From: a virus
DNA length: 64,000 nt
IMG/VR virus record: IMGVR_UViG_3300033153_002993
Coordinates: 1-64,000 of that record
Direction: 5' to 3' (one strand)
The notes below the pieces were generated by a model. The model had not been told where the DNA came from. It ran no database searches and worked only from the letters and a program-made list of their open reading frames with translations. Below, piece by piece: positions 56,892-63,864 of this stretch. How positions within the stretch are numbered: the stretch's first letter is position 1; each line of letters begins with the position of its first letter. Made by a program: the position numbers and the translations under genes.

Positions 56892-57589
56892 TGCCTAACG
56901 ACCTCGCTGATCGCCTCTTCCAGATCTTCGACCTGTTCCTGCGTGAGCGAGTCCTTCTGGCCGTTGAACCAGAGCGCTGCCACCGGGTTGCCAGCGGTGT
57001 CGTTGATCAGCCGCCACTTGGTCGAGTCGAGACCTGCGTCAACGTACTCGTCGATGACGGGCTCCTCGGGAGCTTGCTCATCCCCCAGGTCCGGAAGCAC
57101 CTCTTCGGCCAGCGCCTTGCCGTCCTCGTAGCAGTTGGGGCAGTGCCTATCCATATCGAGTTCCATGCCGCACTCCACGCAGTGCTCCCGGCACCACTCG
57201 CACTCGCCTTCAGGCTGGCCGTTCGTGAGTTGCCCTTCGCACGTGCAGTGCCCGGTCGGGTGCAACGTGGCCTCGGTCAGTGCGTGTCGGCGCTCGGAGC
57301 GATTGGTGAGTTCTTTGACAACGGAGAGAAGGTGCTTCTTCTGCACGCGCTCGCTGTCCATATCCACCTTGAAGCTGAGTGTGTATCGAGCCAAGGCGAG
57401 CGCTGCTTTCGCAGTAGCCTGCACGATATCCTCACCGTCCTCTCGCCTCATCTCGTTCTTGACGGACATGAGCTTTCCGTGGAGGTCGCTGCGGGACTCT
57501 GCAATGGCCTCTTTCGGAAGTGAGGCTTCGGCAACCGTGGTGATCGCGCGGACGATGCCTTCCAACAGGTTGTAGGTCGCTGGGTTCAT
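56885..57589 (-). CDS. Hypothetical protein with cysteine-rich middle
   Basis: A 234-residue protein. Residues 1-100 are helical. Residues 113-153 hold CTCEGQLTNGQPEGECEWC, CVECGMELD and CPNCYED, a multi-zinc module. The C-terminus is acidic. Promoter and hairpin precede it. No family recognised. Confidence 0.6.
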   Translation of the reverse strand: MNPATYNLLEGIVRAITTVAEASLPKEAIAESRSDLHGKLMSVKNEMRREDGEDIVQATAKAALALARYTLSFKVDMDSERVQKKHLLSVVKELTNRSERRHALTEATLHPTGHCTCEGQLTNGQPEGECEWCREHCVECGMELDMDRHCPNCYEDGKALAEEVLPDLGDEQAPEEPVIDEYVDAGLDSTKWRLINDTAGNPVAALWFNGQKDSLTQEQVEDLEEAISEVVRQW

Positions 57590-57595
57590 GTGCTT

Positions 57596-57660
57596 CCTCT
57601 CCTAGCGGGACACGTCCCACTCGTCCCACCTAACGTATGCTATTGACGCGAGAAAGTCAA
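57596..57660 (-). promoter_or_regulatory. Promoter and leader hairpin for gene 56885-57589
   Basis: TTGACT (57655-57660), 17 bases, TACGTT (-10 at 57632-57637). Leader GGGA-CACG-TCCC (57607-57618), then CTAGGAGAGG. Confidence 0.6.
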
Positions 57661-57848
57661 GTTGAAAGTGGGTTGCGCTCGCGCCAGCCCTCAAAGTCGA
57701 TCCACTCCAGGTAGAGCGCGCCGCACTTCGGGCAGGTCGGGGGCGTCACCCCGCTCGGGTGGCCGCTGTCCGGGGTCCTGTGCCACTCGTAGGCGCAGGT
57801 GAGGCATCGGTACTGCGCGGGCTCAACGCACCTTCTTCGCTTCGGCAA
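57657..57848 (-). CDS. Small zinc-ribbon protein, 63 aa
   Basis: A 63-residue protein: CLTCAYEWH, then CPKCGALYLE. One zinc ribbon. It ends the long operon that starts at 62303. No family recognised. Confidence 0.6.
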   Translation of the reverse strand: MPKRRRCVEPAQYRCLTCAYEWHRTPDSGHPSGVTPPTCPKCGALYLEWIDFEGWRERNPLST

Positions 57849-58035
57849 GACACCTCTCGCAGGTCACGTTGTCGAGGTCGTGCGCGTAGGTCCAGACATG
57901 CCCCGGAGGCCACTCGCCCGGGAACTGCCCTTTACCCAGCCCGCAGAGAGCGACTCCACTGTCGAGGACATGGACGACTCTCTCTGGCTCGTCCCCCTCC
58001 CGAGGGAGTTTTCGATCCGAGTAGTCGCTCACCAC
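57823..58035 (-). CDS. Hypothetical protein, 70 aa
   Basis: Begins MVSDYSDRKLPREGDEPERV and contains a VTCERCL pair near its end. Overlaps the deformylase gene by 7 bases and the next gene by 26. No family recognised. Confidence 0.55.
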   Translation of the reverse strand: MVSDYSDRKLPREGDEPERVVHVLDSGVALCGLGKGQFPGEWPPGHVWTYAHDLDNVTCERCLAEAKKVR

Positions 58036-58676
58036 CTTCGCCGCCCGTTGGAGTGAATCCGACGCCGCAGGTCGCGGGCCTTCTTCTTCGCCATGTAGTC
58101 GATGAGCAGCCGGCCTTCGAGGTGGTCGTACTCGTGCTGGATCGCGCGGCCGAGGTCGGCGCTACAGCCGAGGGCGTAGGGCTTCCCATGGTGGTCGAAC
58201 GCCTTCATGATGACACTCGCCGGTCGCTCCACCACTTCCACGGCATCTGGAAACGAGAGGCATCGCTCCGCGTCTCGCTTGGTCTTGCCGGGTACGGGCC
58301 ACACGATCGGGTTGACAGCGACGAGAAGCTGGTTCGTCGGTCGCCCCTTCTGGGGCGGGGCACCGTTCAAGACGTCCACGACGAACACCCGGTCCGGCTC
58401 GCCGATCTGCGTGGCAGCGAGCCCGATGCCGTTGAACGTGTACATCGTCGTCGCCAGGTCAGCCACGAGTTTGCGGAGCCGGTCATCGAACTCCGGGACT
58501 TCGGCTGTTTCGTCCCGCAGTCGAGGGCTCGGATAGACCAGGACCGGCCTGACCTCGCCGTCCCCGCAGTCACTCAGATGCTCAGGGTCCGGCGGCCCGA
58601 GCCCCTGCGTCTCTCGGGCCATCTCCTCCATATGAGCCCCCATCTCCTCGATCTGCGCTTTGCTAGGTACCTTCAT
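58029..58676 (-). CDS. def: Peptide deformylase
   Basis: A 215-residue enzyme. ATG 58676 (MKVPSKAQIEEMG) chosen over an earlier in-frame start. Motif 1 NGIGLAATQIG, motif 2 ERCLSFP (usual EGCLS) and motif 3 QHEYDHLEG (HExxH) are visible; the Gly in motif 2 is Arg here. Removes formyl from nascent chains. Phage deformylases occur in marine phages. The N-terminal 45 residues are extra. Confidence 0.9.
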   Translation of the reverse strand: MKVPSKAQIEEMGAHMEEMARETQGLGPPDPEHLSDCGDGEVRPVLVYPSPRLRDETAEVPEFDDRLRKLVADLATTMYTFNGIGLAATQIGEPDRVFVVDVLNGAPPQKGRPTNQLLVAVNPIVWPVPGKTKRDAERCLSFPDAVEVVERPASVIMKAFDHHGKPYALGCSADLGRAIQHEYDHLEGRLLIDYMAKKKARDLRRRIHSNGRRRW

Positions 58677-58948
58677 TCGTCCTCCAGCCCCTCTCGCCGT
58701 TCCCGCTCCTCCAAGCACCTCGCACAGAGCCCGCCTCCTGGCCCCACGTCGGCGTGGTACAAGTGCTCCTGGCAGTAGTACTTGTGGCAGGTCTCGGAGT
58801 CCTCGTGCATCCGTCCACAGAGGTATGCGAGGCCCCTATTTATCGCGACCTCGCAGCCGGGCTCGTCGCAGACCGCCTCCACGCTGTAGCCTATCTCCTG
58901 CCCGTGGTCGTTCTTCCCGCAAAGGCTCCAACCCACAAGCTCCTCCAT
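58673..58948 (-). CDS. Hypothetical cysteine-rich protein, 91 aa
   Basis: Cys/His-rich: AVCDEPGCEVAINRG, YLCGRMH, CHKYYCQEHLYH, CARCLEE. A zinc-binding fold such as a RING- or TRASH-like unit is possible. Overlaps the deformylase start by 4 bases. No family recognised. Confidence 0.6.
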   Translation of the reverse strand: MEELVGWSLCGKNDHGQEIGYSVEAVCDEPGCEVAINRGLAYLCGRMHEDSETCHKYYCQEHLYHADVGPGGGLCARCLEERERREGLEDE

Positions 58949-59055
58949 CGTCCTGGTTCTTGAGCCACACCACCACGTCGTGAACCGTCAGGGCCACGAC
59001 AACACCCAGCACCGCCATCACCATCCCACACCGTCCTCATCCCGCACCCTGTGTC

Positions 59056-59409
59056 CTACGGTCTGGTCTCGTCATCGGACCGACCCGAAGTGGTTTCGAG
59101 GAGCAGTTCTGCCACCTCCGACACTGCCGGCCTCGATGGAACAAGAGCGCGCCACTGAAGCACGACCTCATCCCCCTCGGCAACCGCATGCTTGCCGAAG
59201 TAACTCATCTCTCTCCCAAGCCCAGAAGCCAGGATCGTCTCATTAGGGCCATGGCGCAGAATGATCCTTGCGTCCGCGCCAGTGTAATCGAGAGCAGCCC
59301 GGACGATGTAAACTCCATCGTTTCCGGCCCACTCGACCGCCACGTCGTCCGCCCACCTGACATCGGCCATGATGAGCTTCTCATACCTGATAACTGTGAT
59401 ACTCCCCAT
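59056..59409 (-). CDS. Hypothetical protein, 117 aa
   Basis: Beta-rich (SITVIRYEKLIMADV, VYIVRAALDYTG, VVLQWRALVP). Ends with a disordered tail. No family recognised. Part of the operon 62303-57657. About 100 bases after it (58949-59055) hold no confident gene. Confidence 0.55.
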   Translation of the reverse strand: MGSITVIRYEKLIMADVRWADDVAVEWAGNDGVYIVRAALDYTGADARIILRHGPNETILASGLGREMSYFGKHAVAEGDEVVLQWRALVPSRPAVSEVAELLLETTSGRSDDETRP

Positions 59410-59419
59410 GTTGACGATC

Positions 59420-59722
59420 CTACTCCGCCGGCACCTCGAAGATCCACACTCGCCTTCGGTCTTGAAATTCAGTGAATAGCTGGACCTCCCCGTCCGACTT
59501 CACGTCCTCATAGGCCATCCCCGCATTGCTCGCCCCGTACACACCCATGGTGTGGATCATCTTCGCCTGCTCGACCCCGAGGAGTTTGCAGACCTCATGG
59601 TAGACATCCGCGAATTCCTGCTCGTGCAGGCTGCCGGAAGTCAGGTCGGAATGGATCTTCACGAACCCTCCGTAGCCCTGCGGGTCTGTCCTGTTCGCGG
59701 TCATCTCGATCACGATGTACAT
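59420..59722 (-). CDS. Hypothetical protein, 100 aa
   Basis: Starts MYIVIEMTANRTDPQGYGG. Alpha/beta with VYHEVCKLLGVEQAKMIHTM. ATG 59722 inside the end of the upstream gene. No family recognised. Confidence 0.55.
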   Translation of the reverse strand: MYIVIEMTANRTDPQGYGGFVKIHSDLTSGSLHEQEFADVYHEVCKLLGVEQAKMIHTMGVYGASNAGMAYEDVKSDGEVQLFTEFQDRRRVWIFEVPAE

Positions 59723-60216
59723 AGCTGGTCCTCCGGCCGCCTCATCCGCACGCACGTGACCGGCAACGGCCCTGTCTGCGTGCCGTCCTTGTCCAGGTTC
59801 ACGTCGGCGTACTCGTAGCTCCCGCCCCCGGAGGAGTGGTGCCCAACGTTCGTGACCATGCCCGTCTCCCCGTTCGCCTCGGCGAAGGTCAGGAACACCT
59901 TGTCACCGGGCGCGAACTTGTACCGGCTCGGGTCGGTGTTAGGGGTGGTCAGCCCCAGGGTGCGCTCCTCGCGGTACTGCGTCACAGCATTCGTGTGCCG
60001 GTTGATCCAGTCCCGGATGTTTTCGAGCCACGTCAGCGTCTCTTCGGGGTCCATCATGGCGTGAAAGACGAACCGGCTCAGGACGTCGGCCTCGATCGAG
60101 ATCGAAGTACCATCACCGTGCGGGTTGTTGGGCGGGACAACAATCTCCACGCCGCCGGACAGGTCCGAGTTGTAGTGGAAGATGATCCCCGTCTCGTCCT
60201 TGTAGGTGTGGCTCAT
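59710..60216 (-). CDS. Hypothetical protein, 168 aa
   Basis: Starts MSHTYKDETGIIFHYNSD. Residues 95-150 resemble a small beta barrel (YKFAPGDKVFLTFAEANGET, YEYADVNLDKDG). No family recognised. GTGA or ATGA overlaps with neighbours. Confidence 0.55.
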   Translation of the reverse strand: MSHTYKDETGIIFHYNSDLSGGVEIVVPPNNPHGDGTSISIEADVLSRFVFHAMMDPEETLTWLENIRDWINRHTNAVTQYREERTLGLTTPNTDPSRYKFAPGDKVFLTFAEANGETGMVTNVGHHSSGGGSYEYADVNLDKDGTQTGPLPVTCVRMRRPEDQLCTS

Positions 60217-61184
60217 GATGCACCTCCCTTGGGCTTGTGGTGCTCACAGGAGCCCGCGCCGGGCGGGTCGGGGTAGCAGTCGTCCGGGGCGTCTTCGCAC
60301 GTCTCGCAGCCCTCTGGGGTCGCTGGGGAGGGGTCCTTTCCGCAGCGCGGGCAGAACATGACTCCTGCGGGGTAGCCTGTCCCGCAGTGGGGGCACCGCA
60401 CCCGGTTCAGCCCTCCGGTCTCGGTCCCTTGCGGCGCGGCCGTGGTGTTGAACCGCTTCTCCAGTTCGTCCACGCGCTGGAGGAGTTTGTAGGCGGGCAT
60501 GACTTGCCCCACGTAGGTCATCACGGCGTCCACGTTCGGGGCCGTGACGACGCCGTAGGCCACGCGCGGGACCCCAACCGCCATGGCGAGGTCCAGGAAG
60601 TGAGCCTTCCACGTTCCGGCAGACGTCTCGTCCCCCGCGCGAAGCACCGCTACGTCCTCCTCCAGAGACTCGATCTCGGTGTGAAGTCGCTCTCGGACCT
60701 CCTTCCCCTCTTCCATCTTACCGATGAGCGCCCCGACGCTCTCCACGAGGTCGCTGGCGTACTCCGCCTCCCCCGGCGGCCGACCCCCGATGGTGTCCCA
60801 GACCAACTTGTCGGCCTTGACGACCTGCTCTCGGACCATGTGCAGGGCGAAGCGCAGCGAGTCGATCTCGGTCGTGACTTCCTGCCACTCGCCGTGGAGT
60901 TCTTGAGCGGCTGGCACCAGCCTCTCCCATTTCGTGTCCGGATCGACACTGAGCGCACTTGCGAGTTTGCTGCGGACCGATTCCATAGCACCAGTGAAGT
61001 CGGCGAGAGCCCTCTCTTCGAGTTCTGTGGCCTCTTGGGCGCGCTCGTCTAGGCTCGGGCGCGGAGGCACGCCGCCGCAGCCGGGGCACAGGCCCGGAGC
61101 GTCCTCTGACGAGGTGTCCGGGGTGATGTCGTAGCTCGTGCCACAGACGCAATGCACCGTCAGCTTCATCATGGTCTCACTCAT
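60213..61184 (-). CDS. Hypothetical protein with zinc ribbons and coiled coil
   Basis: A 323-residue protein. N-terminal CVCGTSYDI...CPGCGGV ribbon, coiled helix residues 50-160, C-terminal CPHCGTGYPAG...CPRCGK ribbon. No family recognised. In the long operon. Confidence 0.6.
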   Translation of the reverse strand: MSETMMKLTVHCVCGTSYDITPDTSSEDAPGLCPGCGGVPPRPSLDERAQEATELEERALADFTGAMESVRSKLASALSVDPDTKWERLVPAAQELHGEWQEVTTEIDSLRFALHMVREQVVKADKLVWDTIGGRPPGEAEYASDLVESVGALIGKMEEGKEVRERLHTEIESLEEDVAVLRAGDETSAGTWKAHFLDLAMAVGVPRVAYGVVTAPNVDAVMTYVGQVMPAYKLLQRVDELEKRFNTTAAPQGTETGGLNRVRCPHCGTGYPAGVMFCPRCGKDPSPATPEGCETCEDAPDDCYPDPPGAGSCEHHKPKGGAS

Positions 61185-61797
61185 CGCCTGCCTCGTCTTC
61201 CTCGGCCTTCACGACCTCTTCGCCCAGCGCCACGAGTTCGATGATCGTCTCGTTGTCCGACTCTACGTCCAGGATGGTGCACCCTGTCAGGTCGATGCTC
61301 CCGAGGCGCTTCTGCAAGAGCCCAAGTGGCCCCTTCCGGCTGACCCCTGTGATGCGAACGAACCCCTTGTCGTGCGCGTCCGTGTGGAGCGTGGAGATGC
61401 CGATCACCGTGTCGTAGTCCCACGTTCCGCCCTCTGCGTCGGGCTCTCCGAGAACGAACACCTGGCAGGGGTCGAGCAGGCCCATGCCGAGGTGCTCCGA
61501 GCCGTTGATCCAGTCGAAGACACGCTCGTGGGCCTCACGGTCCGACGCAAGCTCCCCCTCGGGCAGCCGAATGCGGAAGATCGGTAGCTGCGGCCTGTCT
61601 GTGGGCCGGGGGAAATATGAGGCCGGACGGCGCGGGACCGGAGCCGGGCAGTGCGTCTGGTCCACACCCGTCTTCTGCTTCGCCAGTTCGGCCTGTAGTC
61701 GGTCGATACGGTTCGCCGCACGCATGAGCCCTTCGGCCAAGTCCTCGTGGTCCTGCGCCTGCGCGCGGAGCCACGTTGCGGTGCCAGGGGTGCTCAT
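61177..61797 (-). CDS. Hypothetical protein, 206 aa
   Basis: Starts MSTPGTATWLRAQAQDHEDL at ATG 61797 overlapping the upstream stop. Helical N-terminus; alpha/beta C-terminus (CQVFVLGEPDAEGG, VIGISTLHTDAHD). Acidic tail. No family recognised. Confidence 0.6.
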   Translation of the reverse strand: MSTPGTATWLRAQAQDHEDLAEGLMRAANRIDRLQAELAKQKTGVDQTHCPAPVPRRPASYFPRPTDRPQLPIFRIRLPEGELASDREAHERVFDWINGSEHLGMGLLDPCQVFVLGEPDAEGGTWDYDTVIGISTLHTDAHDKGFVRITGVSRKGPLGLLQKRLGSIDLTGCTILDVESDNETIIELVALGEEVVKAEEDEAGDE

Positions 61798-62303
61798 GAC
61801 TTCTCCCGCACCTTCGGTGGTAGCTCGTCGGGCTCCATGAGGGAGTGCAGGAGGTCGCGCGTCTCCGCGTGTAGCTCGATCTTGAGGTGGTTCTTCGCGT
61901 ACCAGGGGCCGAGTTTGTCGAAGCCCTGCGCGCGACCGGCCCCGCGCCAGTCGGCGAGCATCTCCTTCACGTACTTCGGCGGCATGGGGATCAGCTTCGT
62001 CCCGCCGTCGTCTTCCCTGAGACGCCAGAACTGCCAGTGATGTTTGTTCCGGTGCTGGTGCAGGAGCCACGCGAGATCGAAGGCTGCCTTGACCGGCTTC
62101 GGGCACTTGTACCCGTCCGGGACCGACGCTTTGCCCTGCCACTCGCCGTTGAAATAGTTCACGTAGGGGAACCACTCGCTCGGCAGGAACTTCGACAGGT
62201 CGTGGACGAGTCCACGCCAGATGATTCCGAGGCGCACGCACTCCACGAGCACGAACCAGCGGTGCCTGACAACATAAGACAGGTAGCTCAGGTGCTTCCT
62301 CAC
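61794..62303 (-). CDS. DUF5662-like protein
   Basis: A 169-residue protein. SYVVRHRWFVLVECVRLGII, WRGLVHDLSKFLPSEWFPYV and HHWQFWRL fit the DUF5662 pattern seen in phages (helical, HD-like His-Asp in HDLSKF). GTG 62303 follows AAGGAGG. It heads the operon with a strong promoter. Function unknown; phosphohydrolase-like fold is suspected. Confidence 0.7.
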   Translation of the reverse strand: MRKHLSYLSYVVRHRWFVLVECVRLGIIWRGLVHDLSKFLPSEWFPYVNYFNGEWQGKASVPDGYKCPKPVKAAFDLAWLLHQHRNKHHWQFWRLREDDGGTKLIPMPPKYVKEMLADWRGAGRAQGFDKLGPWYAKNHLKIELHAETRDLLHSLMEPDELPPKVREKS

Positions 62304-62308
62304 GAGCG

Positions 62309-62373
62309 CCTCCTTCGGGGACTCATCCCCGACTCACCTATACCACATAGCAGGAGATTGCCAACGGCGTCAA
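62309..62373 (-). promoter_or_regulatory. Promoter and leader hairpin for the operon starting at 62303
   Basis: TTGGCA (62359-62364), 16 bases, TGG-TATAGG (-10 at 62337-62342); an alternative TTGACG (62368-62373) lies farther up. Leader CGGGGA-CTCA-TCCCCG (62316-62331) ends directly at AAGGAGG (62309-62315). Confidence 0.6.
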
Positions 62374-62396
62374 GAGCAATCGTCACGGCCCATTTC

Positions 62397-62411
62397 GCAA
62401 CCATTGGTCGC
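62397..62411. promoter_or_regulatory. Variant of the recurring palindrome, GCAACCATTGGTCGC
   Basis: One mismatch from the other three copies (A at 62399). Lies upstream of the promoter for gene 61794-62303 on the minus strand. Confidence 0.5.
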
Positions 62412-62655
62412 CGGTCTTGGAGCCGGGATCACCTCTCCCACAGAAGTACAAGAGCAGTACGTACCAAAGAGCCAGGAAAAAGTGACAGCGGTGCGCTTTT
62501 TCCGCTTGACTCTGAGGTTTGCGCTTGACACAGTGAGAGATGCGAGCGGGAGGTCCATCACCTTCCGGGAGCTACCGAGAAGCACGATGCAACGGCATAT
62601 CGAACATACCCGGTTGAAGCGCACGGAGGTCAAACGACCGTCCTCATGGACGTGT
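62412..62655. other. Gene-poor stretch between operon and tRNA cluster
   Basis: No supported protein gene on either strand. The plus strand holds two TTGAC boxes (TTGACT 62506, TTGACA 62525) without a convincing -10, so a tRNA promoter is possible but unproven. With 62656-62784 this is the longest gene-free stretch. Confidence 0.5.
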
Positions 62656-62784
62656 CTACCCTCCGATGGCGGTAATACCGTGTTTTATGCTGCCATCGCG
62701 CTCCAGGAGGGTAGCCCCGGGTAAGGCTCTCGCACCACACGCACCACGCGAGAGCCGCCCCGGGAAACCGAGGCGGCTTTTCTC
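62656..62784 (+). other. Structured leader with competing hairpins and terminator before tRNAs
   Basis: CTACCCTCC (62656-62664) pairs with GGAGGGTAG (62706-62714), enclosing GATGGC/GCCATC. GGCTCTCGC (62725-62733) pairs with GCGAGAGCC (62748-62756). A terminator-like stem AGCCGCC/GGCGGCT (62753-62759 and 62772-62778) plus TTTT shares bases 62753-62756, so the two cannot form together, as in attenuators. Confidence 0.55.
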
Positions 62785-62858
62785 GTTTCTGGGCTCGAAG
62801 AAGAAGGAGGGGAGGGTGAGACAACGACTGAAACGGTGACCCTGAGACCGCAAACTCA

Positions 62859-62931
62859 GGGGGTAGCGCCCGACTGGACGGGTCCCGGGCTTTTACCCCG
62901 GATTGAGCAGGTTCAAGTCCTGTTGCCCCCA
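62859..62931 (+). tRNA. tRNA-Lys(TTT)
   Basis: Acceptor GGGGGTA/TGCCCCC, anticodon stem CCGGG/CCCGG with loop CTTTTAC, T-arm GCAGG-TTCAAGT-CCTGT. Discriminator A, followed by CC. Pairing is complete. Confidence 0.85.
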
Positions 62932-62940
62932 CCGATGGAA

Positions 62941-62962
62941 GGAGGTTCTCTCGCGAACCTCC
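62941..62962 (+). other. Hairpin between tRNA-Lys and tRNA-Asn
   Basis: GGAGGTTC at 62941-62948 and GAACCTCC with a six-base loop; no U-tract follows, so processing or spacer structure rather than terminator. The rest of 62932-63036 holds nothing else I can support. Confidence 0.5.
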
Positions 62963-63036
62963 CAGCGACGGCTGTTCGGTCTGTGACAATCGAGCATCTT
63001 CGACCTCGGGGCTCACCCAGGCTCCGGGGTCATCAT

Positions 63037-63112
63037 GGGTCAGTAGCTCTAATGGAAGAGCGGCGGATTGTTAGTCCGATGGTTGTTGGTTCGACTCCAA
63101 CCTGGCCCGCCA
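63037..63112 (+). tRNA. tRNA-Asn(GTT), CCA encoded
   Basis: Acceptor GGGTCAG/CTGGCCC, anticodon loop TTGTTAG, T-arm GTTGG-TTCGACT-CCAAC; GCCA at the 3' end. One mismatch in the anticodon stem is similar to other tRNA-Asn. Confidence 0.85.
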
Positions 63113-63113
63113 T

Positions 63114-63187
63114 TGGTCAGAAGCTCAGTAGGAAGAAGCATCCGGCTGTTACCCGGAAGGTTGCTGGTTCGACTCCAGCCTGGCCAG
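63114..63187 (+). tRNA. tRNA-Asn(GTT), second copy
   Basis: Acceptor TGGTCAG/CTGGCCA, anticodon stem TCCGG/CCGGA, loop CTGTTAC, T-arm GCTGG-TTCGACT-CCAGC. The D-arm is irregular (AAGCTCAGTAGGAAGAAGC). No encoded CCA. Likely a diverged duplicate. Confidence 0.75.
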
Positions 63188-63193
63188 CCCTGT

Positions 63194-63268
63194 GGGTCCG
63201 TGGCGTAATGGGAGCGTAGCAGATTCTTACTCTGTCAGGTGGGGGTTCGAGTCCCCCCGGACCCCCCA
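63194..63268 (+). tRNA. tRNA-Lys(CTT), CCA encoded
   Basis: Acceptor GGGTCCG/CGGACCC, anticodon stem GCAGA/TCTGT, loop TTCTTAC, T-arm GGGGG-TTCGAGT-CCCCC, then C and CCA. Confidence 0.88.
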
Positions 63269-63287
63269 TTGTCAATCTCCTCGCTAT

Positions 63288-63366
63288 TGGGGTGTAGCTC
63301 AACTGGTAGAGCGCCGGACTCTGACTCCGGGTCATCGTGGGGGTTCGATTCCCTCCACCCCAGCCA
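63288..63366 (+). tRNA. tRNA-Gln(CTG), CCA encoded
   Basis: Acceptor TGGGGTG/CACCCCA, anticodon stem CCGGA/TCCGG, loop CTCTGAC, T-arm GGGGG-TTCGATT-CCCTC, GCCA 3' end. Confidence 0.88.
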
Positions 63367-63367
63367 T

Positions 63368-63440
63368 ACGGTGGTGCTCAGGGTAGCCACTCGGCCTTTG
63401 AAGCCGATGTGTGAGGGTTCGATTCCCTCCTGCCGTACCA
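63368..63440 (+). tRNA. tRNA-Gln(TTG), CCA encoded
   Basis: Acceptor ACGGTGG/CTGCCGT with two wobble pairs, anticodon stem TCGGC/GCCGA, loop CTTTGAA, T-arm GAGGG-TTCGATT-CCCTC, ACCA 3' end. D-arm short. Confidence 0.82.
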
Positions 63441-63578
63441 ACCGAGACCGAGGCGTCAGACCCGAAAGGGAGCAACGTCAACGGGCGGAGCACTATCCCG
63501 AAAGGGTCGGTGCTGCATCTCCGAGGGAGACGAGAGAGTTTCCCGCGCCACGATACGCCCTGGCCGGAGGTGTCCTTT
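63441..63578 (+). other. Structured spacer with two GNRA hairpins
   Basis: CCCGAAAGGG at 63461-63470 and 63497-63506 are identical GAAA-loop hairpins. Around the second, AGCAC/GTGCT extends the stem. The end overlaps a 54-base repeat unit (63519-63572) repeated at 63657-63709. Reads as folded RNA, not as a tRNA. Confidence 0.5.
63519..63572 (+). repeat. Direct repeat copy 1, before tRNA-Trp
   Basis: CTCCGAGGGA, a variable middle, then the 31-base block 63542-63572 that is identical to 63679-63709. The ends CTCCG and CGGAG can pair. Lies six bases before tRNA-Trp. Confidence 0.8.
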
Positions 63579-63650
63579 GGGTGACGCGCAGGGTACGCGG
63601 GCTGGTCTCCAAAACCGGCTGTCCGCTGAGTTCGATTCTCAGGTCGCCCG
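63579..63650 (+). tRNA. tRNA-Trp(CCA)
   Basis: Acceptor GGGTGAC/GTCGCCC, anticodon stem CTGGT/ACCGG, loop CTCCAAA, T-arm CTGAG-TTCGATT-CTCAG; G then CC. D-arm of 3 pairs. Confidence 0.82.
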
Positions 63651-63656
63651 CCGCGC

Positions 63657-63709
63657 CTCCGAGGGACGCATGAAGCGTCCCGCGCCACGATACGCCCTGG
63701 CCGGAGGTG
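63657..63709 (+). repeat. Direct repeat copy 2, before tRNA-Asp
   Basis: Same unit as copy 1. Its variable middle forms a perfect hairpin GGGACGC-ATGAA-GCGTCCC (63663-63681). Lies four bases before tRNA-Asp. Confidence 0.8.
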
Positions 63710-63713
63710 CATT

Positions 63714-63787
63714 GGGATCGTAGCCATTAGGAAAGGCGCCAGCCTGTCACGCTGGTAAAGCCGGTTCGAGTCCGGTCGGTCCCGCCA
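63714..63787 (+). tRNA. tRNA-Asp(GTC), CCA encoded
   Basis: Acceptor GGGATCG/CGGTCCC, anticodon stem CCAGC/GCTGG, loop CTGTCAC, T-arm GCCGG-TTCGAGT-CCGGT, GCCA 3' end. Confidence 0.88.
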
Positions 63788-63788
63788 T

Positions 63789-63864
63789 GGGGAGTTCGTC
63801 TAACCCGGTAGGACAGTGGAGTGAAGATCCACGAATCTCGGTTCAATTCCGAGGCTCCCCACCA
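63789..63864 (+). tRNA. tRNA-Phe(GAA), CCA encoded
   Basis: Acceptor GGGGAGT/GCTCCCC, anticodon stem GTGGA/TCCAC, loop GTGAAGA, T-arm CTCGG-TTCAATT-CCGAG, ACCA 3' end. Confidence 0.88.

Noticed and set aside
58836-59024. 62-codon minus frame with hydrophobic start (MVMAVLGVVVALTVHDVVVW)
   Set aside because: The start could be a small membrane protein, but its second half is a shadow of the cysteine-rich gene and SD is weak.
62404-62724. 106-codon plus-strand frame before the tRNAs
   Set aside because: No ribosome binding site; overlaps hairpins and terminator.
62630-63016. Minus-strand frame across tRNA-Lys
   Set aside because: Typical spurious translation of a tRNA (GATGLEPAQSG).
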